Positions 60,401 to 64,000 of a DNA stretch of 64,000 nucleotides are shown here, piece after piece. The translations under genes were made by a program, and so were the position numbers. The stretch spans positions 626,789,501 through 626,853,500 of the forward strand of contig NC_092335.1 in the NCBI RefSeq assembly GCF_046630445.1, given 5' to 3'. Positions within the stretch are counted from its first letter, which is position 1. Each line of letters begins with the position of its first letter. The stretch comes from Rutidosis leptorrhynchoides. Taxonomy: Eukaryota > Streptophyta > Magnoliopsida > Asterales > Asteraceae. The notes beneath the pieces are model-generated. The model had not been told where the DNA came from, did no database searches, and saw only the letters and a list, made by a program, of their open reading frames with translations.

Positions 60401-62709
60401 GAAAATTAGGTATAAATTTTGGATTTGGGTTATAGTTGTGCATTTAGGATTTGGGTCAACATTTATGATAAAGTTATCTATTGATTTAGGGGCACCTGAA
60501 CAAGAAAGAACAATCAGAACAAGTATTTTTATTAATAAATTGTAATTTAGCATATTTTAAAATGATAGTATTTGTAATCATATGTTAATTGTTTTACAAG
60601 GAGTATCAATGTTCTAAAAAAAAATTTGAGCTATGCTGAAGGATGTACAAATTTTCTTATAATCCTGATTACAAGATACAGAATTTGTGTTATAAATTTG
60701 AAAAGTTCCTTGTTAACAGCCTTCTGTTAAGTTGTAAGTTTTTGTCTAGAATATTTTTTTTATTAGCTTTGCAGAAGGATGTCCAAATATATGTTGTAAT
60801 ATGTTGAGATAGTTGGATGTTTCCTAAATTTAGCTCCTTATAGATTATACACGTAGTTATTACTTTATAGAATAAGTTGTGTCTTTAAACTTAGATAGGT
60901 TGTACAAGTAAAAAGGAGCAACACACTTGATTGCTTTATTGACGATCAAAGGAGATGGGTACACTGTTGTAGCCTTCCTTCATAGATGATGGAATATTTC
61001 CCAAGGCCGTTAAAAGCGCTAATGGGGGATTCATAGGACGGACCCTTGCAGGGATTAATTGGCCAAATCTGGGATTGGACTTTTATACATTTTAATAATA
61101 AATTTCAAAATTATATGTGTTAATCTAGAAGAAACCATAAACTTAAACACAACTTAACATACTTATCTAGGAACATAAACATAGAATGTTGGGTAACTTT
61201 GACCTTGTCCAATTTTAACCTATTTGGAGAGACTAAATCCGTATTTGACCAAATAAATCCATTTTTAATTCATTAATTGATTGATATTGACTGATTAATT
61301 AGAGGGGGTTTTGACTGTGTGCCCACAGAAATGCGATTCGCCAAAAACTAGTATACAAGCCACCAACTTGTTGTGTTATGAAAACTAGTATTCGCCAAAT
61401 AACTGGTATAAATACAGCAGCATACAAGGTGATGTGTGGTGTTGTGTTATAACAATAAAAGATACCTTGTATATTCTGATATTATTTCATCTTTAGTGAA
61501 GCTATCCTCTTGTGATCCGAACTCGTGCAAATACAAGCAATCAGGATTGGTGCAAGGCTAAACAACAAAATGAGACGTAATCAAACCATCCTGTGAAAAC
61601 TTGTAAATAACTTCAGATTAAAATAAAAGAATTGACATAATCAACAGATATTCATATTATACCACACTTCTCAGCCATGCGTGACAATATTTTGTGGTAC
61701 CAAAACAGGCCCTGCAACATTTTTACCAGTTTTTTAGATAAAAATTAACAAAGGATAAACCTTCAAAAATCGTGTTAGTTGCATTCTAACCTCAAAGGTC
61801 TACCATCTAAAACGAACCCATGTACAGACTGTATACTTCGAACTGCTTCATCCTCCTTTGAGTATGTGATATATCTGGCAAGCATCAATAACATATATAT
61901 GACAAGATATATAATGACAACAATATTGAACTAGACAATGTCCATTATAAATGTGAGAAATGGCGATATAACTTACACACTACAGGTATTATTTGCAAAA
62001 TGTTGGATGGTACCAGCTGCTGTACGAGAAATAGAAACCTTTAGCACCTTTCCATACTGACCAAAATATTCTTTCCGCTGCAGAAGCTGGTTAATAAAAA
62101 CTTAACTGGGTTAAAAAGCATGAAAAGGGTTAGAAAAAAGGAATAGAAGAAAATAATAAGAGTTAGAATATTACATCTTCATCTGCTAAATTAAGAGGTA
62201 GTCCCATAATGTAAACAAGGTTCCGTTGTACAACTCTGACACTACTAAGCTGCTTTCTACCTTCAGACGTTTTAGTCTTTCCCTTTTGTGATTTATGTTT
62301 CTTCTCCACACTCATTTCAGCCACCAATCTGAAAGAATAATACATAAATCCACAGTCAGCAATAGAATAAATAGAAGTCAACGATGATCAATGGTAAAAT
62401 GTGCCCAAAACCAAACCTTTCACACTTAGATTCAGTCCCAACTATTTTTTCCTTGTTATATGGTGTACGACATGCTGGGCACCTCCCTTCTGTAGCATCC
62501 TTCTCAGCCATATCCATAATGTGGTGCCAGCACCAAACACAAATCTGCAAGGCAGTTATTCTTTAACGCTAATGAAAAATGAAGCAAAATTTTGTATGTA
62601 ATGAAACGAAACATACATCATAACCACATTTGCAAGGCCTCAGCTGCTGATCTGTCAAATCCATCTCCTCAGCACAAAGTGGACAAGTCTTTTCCCCTTC
62701 ATCGCTCAT
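54952..62709 (-). CDS. NOT4: CCR4-NOT complex subunit 4-like RING E3 ubiquitin ligase
   Basis: Twelve coding exons give 940 residues: 62617-62709, 62417-62544, 62175-62328, 61977-62086, 61791-61874, 61663-61711, 61466-61557, 57887-58022, 57572-57651, 56068-57272, 55846-55956, 54952-55532; all junctions are GT-AG and keep phase. A C4C4 RING (C9, C12, C26, C28, C33, C36, C53, C56) is the NOT4 signature. An RRM spans about 109-190 (NLVYIMGLP, CSVYITYS) and a CCCH finger uses C199, C208, C213, H217. The remainder is Ser/Asn/Gln-rich and probably disordered, with APPGF and PPPGF proline motifs. Known NOT4 proteins ubiquitinate ribosomal and mRNA-decay partners in the CCR4-NOT complex. It converges on the AP2-like gene. 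The 3443-bp intron 58023-61465 contains a giant inverted repeat. Confidence 0.93.
57362..57413. repeat. (TA)n(CA)n compound microsatellite in NOT4 intron
   Basis: About ten TA units pass into about fourteen CA units inside the intron between 57272 and 57572. Confidence 0.93.
59880..60030 (-). pseudogene. Papain-type cysteine protease C-terminal fragment, left arm
   Basis: On the minus strand this arm encodes GHALVIVGCNT, then HYVLVNNSYGESWGRNG. These correspond to the catalytic-His segment and the Asn/SWG segment of C1A proteases, in which the usual KNSWG is NNSYG here. Only this exon-sized part is present; the catalytic Cys region and propeptide are missing. It is the better preserved of the two copies at the NSxG motif. 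Confidence 0.55.
60165..60398 (+). pseudogene. Papain-type cysteine protease C-terminal fragment, right arm
   Basis: A 77-codon plus-strand frame contains GHALVIVGYNT, then HYVLVKKSYKESWGKNGI. These align with the catalytic-His and Asn regions of plant C1A proteases, but the Asn of KNSWG is Lys, so it could not be catalytic. The start codon is fortuitous. It is the inverted partner of the fragment at about 59880-60030 and lies antisense to the host NOT4 gene. Confidence 0.55.
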
Positions 62710-63309
62710 GGTTACCTTAGCATAAATATATACATCAAAAAGAAAATAACTCAGTATAAAACAAGCATACATGTAAAGTGTAAACAGAAAGCTCGTTTCA
62801 ATCGTGTTATAAAAATAAGCATATAAGCATCTTCGAAAAAACTTTCGGATTAGCTTATTAACGATAAGATAGCTTACACATGAAAACAACACATTATTAT
62901 AATCAGCTGCCAACTTCTAACAACATTCACATCAATTTTAATACAATAACAAAAGTTAACACCAACTAAATTCAATAAAACCCTAATTAGTCATAAATCC
63001 AACACTGATTCAATTAAACTTAACCAATTAACCAAACAATCACTAACTAACACCTATTAAAAACTAAATCAACTTTCAATCAATCGGAATTAAAGCTCTA
63101 ATAAACGACGTAAGCTGCATCATCCAAATCAACTGATCGTAAATAGACATGTATTTTAATCAATTTAATAACAGTCGTGCAAATCAATAAATTAGGGATC
63201 TAGGAAGATGTATGTGATGAAGGATGAATCAATTGTTGTTGATTGATTAAGATTTAAGATCTAAGAATAAAAGATGAATCGATTAATGAAATTAAGATCG
63301 AATACTTAC
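62710..63309 (-). other. NOT4 5' UTR tail and first intron
   Basis: The six bases before the ATG (62710-62715) follow an AAG acceptor. A GTAAGT donor lies at 63304-63309 (ACTTAC on the plus strand). The intron of about 590 bp in the 5' UTR is AT-rich and shows no other feature. Confidence 0.6.
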
Positions 63310-63420
63310 AGTAGCGGGAGAGATTGATCCGAAAGAGTAAGATGAGAACCACAAAGAAAAGAAAGCCTAATTGGAAAACGAGAGAGAACCGATCGTCTAC
63401 GGATGTGTTTTTTTTTTAAG
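63310..63420 (-). other. NOT4 5' untranslated exon (approximate)
   Basis: Pyrimidine-rich on the minus strand (GATCAATCTCTCCCGCTACT before the donor). The upstream limit is a guess, set near the A-run at about 63411-63419; the transcription start is unknown. Confidence 0.5.
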
Positions 63421-63536
63421 CTTTCGTTGTTTCTTATTTGTATTTGTATGTATGTGTGTAATATGTAATATGTAATACGTAATATGTAATCTATCTTATA
63501 TACATGATATATACACATACTAGTGATAGTGAAATG

Positions 63537-63554
63537 ACCCGTGAAATCACGGGT
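63537..63554. repeat. Short hairpin ACCCGTGA-AA-TCACGGGT
   Basis: An 8-bp perfect stem with a 2-base spacer just upstream of NOT4. A related ACCCGTGAAACCAC occurs about 95 bp downstream. Similar ACCCG...CGGGT hairpins end some plant transposons, but no element boundaries were found here. Confidence 0.6.
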
Positions 63555-63815
63555 TTGTTTAAATAAAACAGTTTAACGATGTGTTTTATGTATTAAATAA
63601 ACGTAAATGCTAAAGTCATTTAGTTTACTGACCCGTGAAACCACATATTCCGACTAAAAAACTTATCATTATTTTTACAAACATATTGATATACTTAACT
63701 TAGTCAGACATACTTAACTTTGATCAAAATTAACTTGTCTTTATTCTCGAACAGGTGAAGGATTGTCTACATATCACCTCCCCCATACACCACTCATGTG
63801 TTATTGAGTTTTGTT

Positions 63816-63831
63816 GTTGTTGTTGTATATT
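63816..63831. other. Target-site duplication of SINE, left
   Basis: GTTGTTGTTGTATATT, identical to 63981-63996. Confidence 0.85.
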
Positions 63832-63980
63832 TTTTTTTTTTTTTTTTTGAAAGGCAATGTTAGTGGTTAGCTCACGAAGTTAATTCACGAAAATCCCCCC
63901 CCCCCCCCCCCGAGACTCGAACCCTGGTCTCCTCGAACACCATGTTAACATGGTGACCAATGAGGCAAAGCCCCATTGGC
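63832..63980 (-). mobile_element. tRNA-derived SINE with 16-bp target duplications
   Basis: The element is in minus orientation. Its tRNA-like head is at the right: on the minus strand GCCTCATTGGTC resembles an A box and GGTTCGAGTCTC is a near-canonical B box about 40 bases on. Its A-tail is the T-run at 63832-63848. Length is about 149 bp. A run of about 17 C (63896-63912) follows the B box. The perfect flanking 16-bp repeats show target-primed insertion. Confidence 0.85.
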
Positions 63981-63996
63981 GTTGTTGTTGTATATT
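63981..63996. other. Target-site duplication of SINE, right
   Basis: GTTGTTGTTGTATATT, matching the left copy at all 16 bases. Confidence 0.85.
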
Positions 63997-64000
63997 GATA

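Larger units (their letters stand above)
58901..61312. repeat. 2.4-kb inverted repeat (foldback) inside a NOT4 intron
   Basis: The left arm 58901-60084 and the right arm 60124-61312 are complementary over almost their whole length, with scattered mismatches and indels and a 39-base loop. Outer ends read AAAACCCCCTCTAATCA (left) and TGATTAATTAGAGGGGGTTTT (right, one extra TAAT-like step). Innermost pairs are AGCTCC and GGAGCT. Both arms carry a papain-like protease fragment. Possible origins are an inverted duplication or a foldback/Mutator-like element with captured sequence; no transposase or clear target duplication is seen. Confidence 0.88.

Noticed and set aside
62384-62601. Plus-strand frames opposite NOT4 exons
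   Set aside because: Complementary shadows of the RING exon.

Overview
This is a piece of a plant nuclear genome. It holds intron-rich plant genes with canonical GT-AG splicing, a miR172-regulated AP2 transcription factor, Ty3/gypsy elements primed by initiator-methionine tRNA, and tRNA-derived SINEs. The sequence is AT-rich with long AT and ATT microsatellites. The retroelement style recalls Asteraceae genomes; that is an impression from memory and was not tested.

Layout. Positions 1 to 32693 are retrotransposon almost throughout. On the left (1-12983) lie two tandem minus-strand copies of a non-autonomous element (called family 2 here): internal, LTR, internal, LTR. Each internal region carries a 148-codon acidic/coiled-coil ORF and no gag-pol. 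It abuts a plus-strand Ty3/gypsy element (family 1, copy 1, 12984-26142) with an accessory acidic ORF, a captured F-box gene and a broken gag-pol. The 3' LTR of copy 1 runs straight into a family 1 leader fused to a family 2 interior, which ends in another long LTR at 32693. A gene-free gap of about 2.4 kb follows, with a cluster of short palindromes. A second complete family 1 element (copy 2, minus strand, 35102-48569) is flanked by the 5-bp duplication GAAAT.

The right quarter is host sequence. A ten-exon AP2/TOE-type repressor gene (RAP2-7/TOE1-like, 49060-51833, plus) starts only about 490 bp from the copy 2 insertion and contains the miR172 target site. It converges on a twelve-coding-exon NOT4 gene (RING-RRM-CCCH E3 ligase of the CCR4-NOT complex, 54952-62709, minus). 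Between them lie a probable organelle-DNA insertion containing an exact 225-bp tandem duplication, an (ATTACC)n tract and an Au-like SINE. A 2.4-kb inverted repeat sits in the largest NOT4 intron and carries a papain-type protease fragment on both arms. A SINE with perfect 16-bp target duplications closes the window.

How the parts relate. The two family 1 copies share gene order (acidic ORF, F-box, gag-pol), and each helps reveal the lesions of the other. Family 2 shares the leader start, primer site, polypurine region and a repeated AACGGGTAGGTA motif with family 1, so it may be mobilised in trans. The two most notable observations are the retrotransposon lineage carrying an F-box gene and the intronic hairpin locus with a cysteine-protease fragment.
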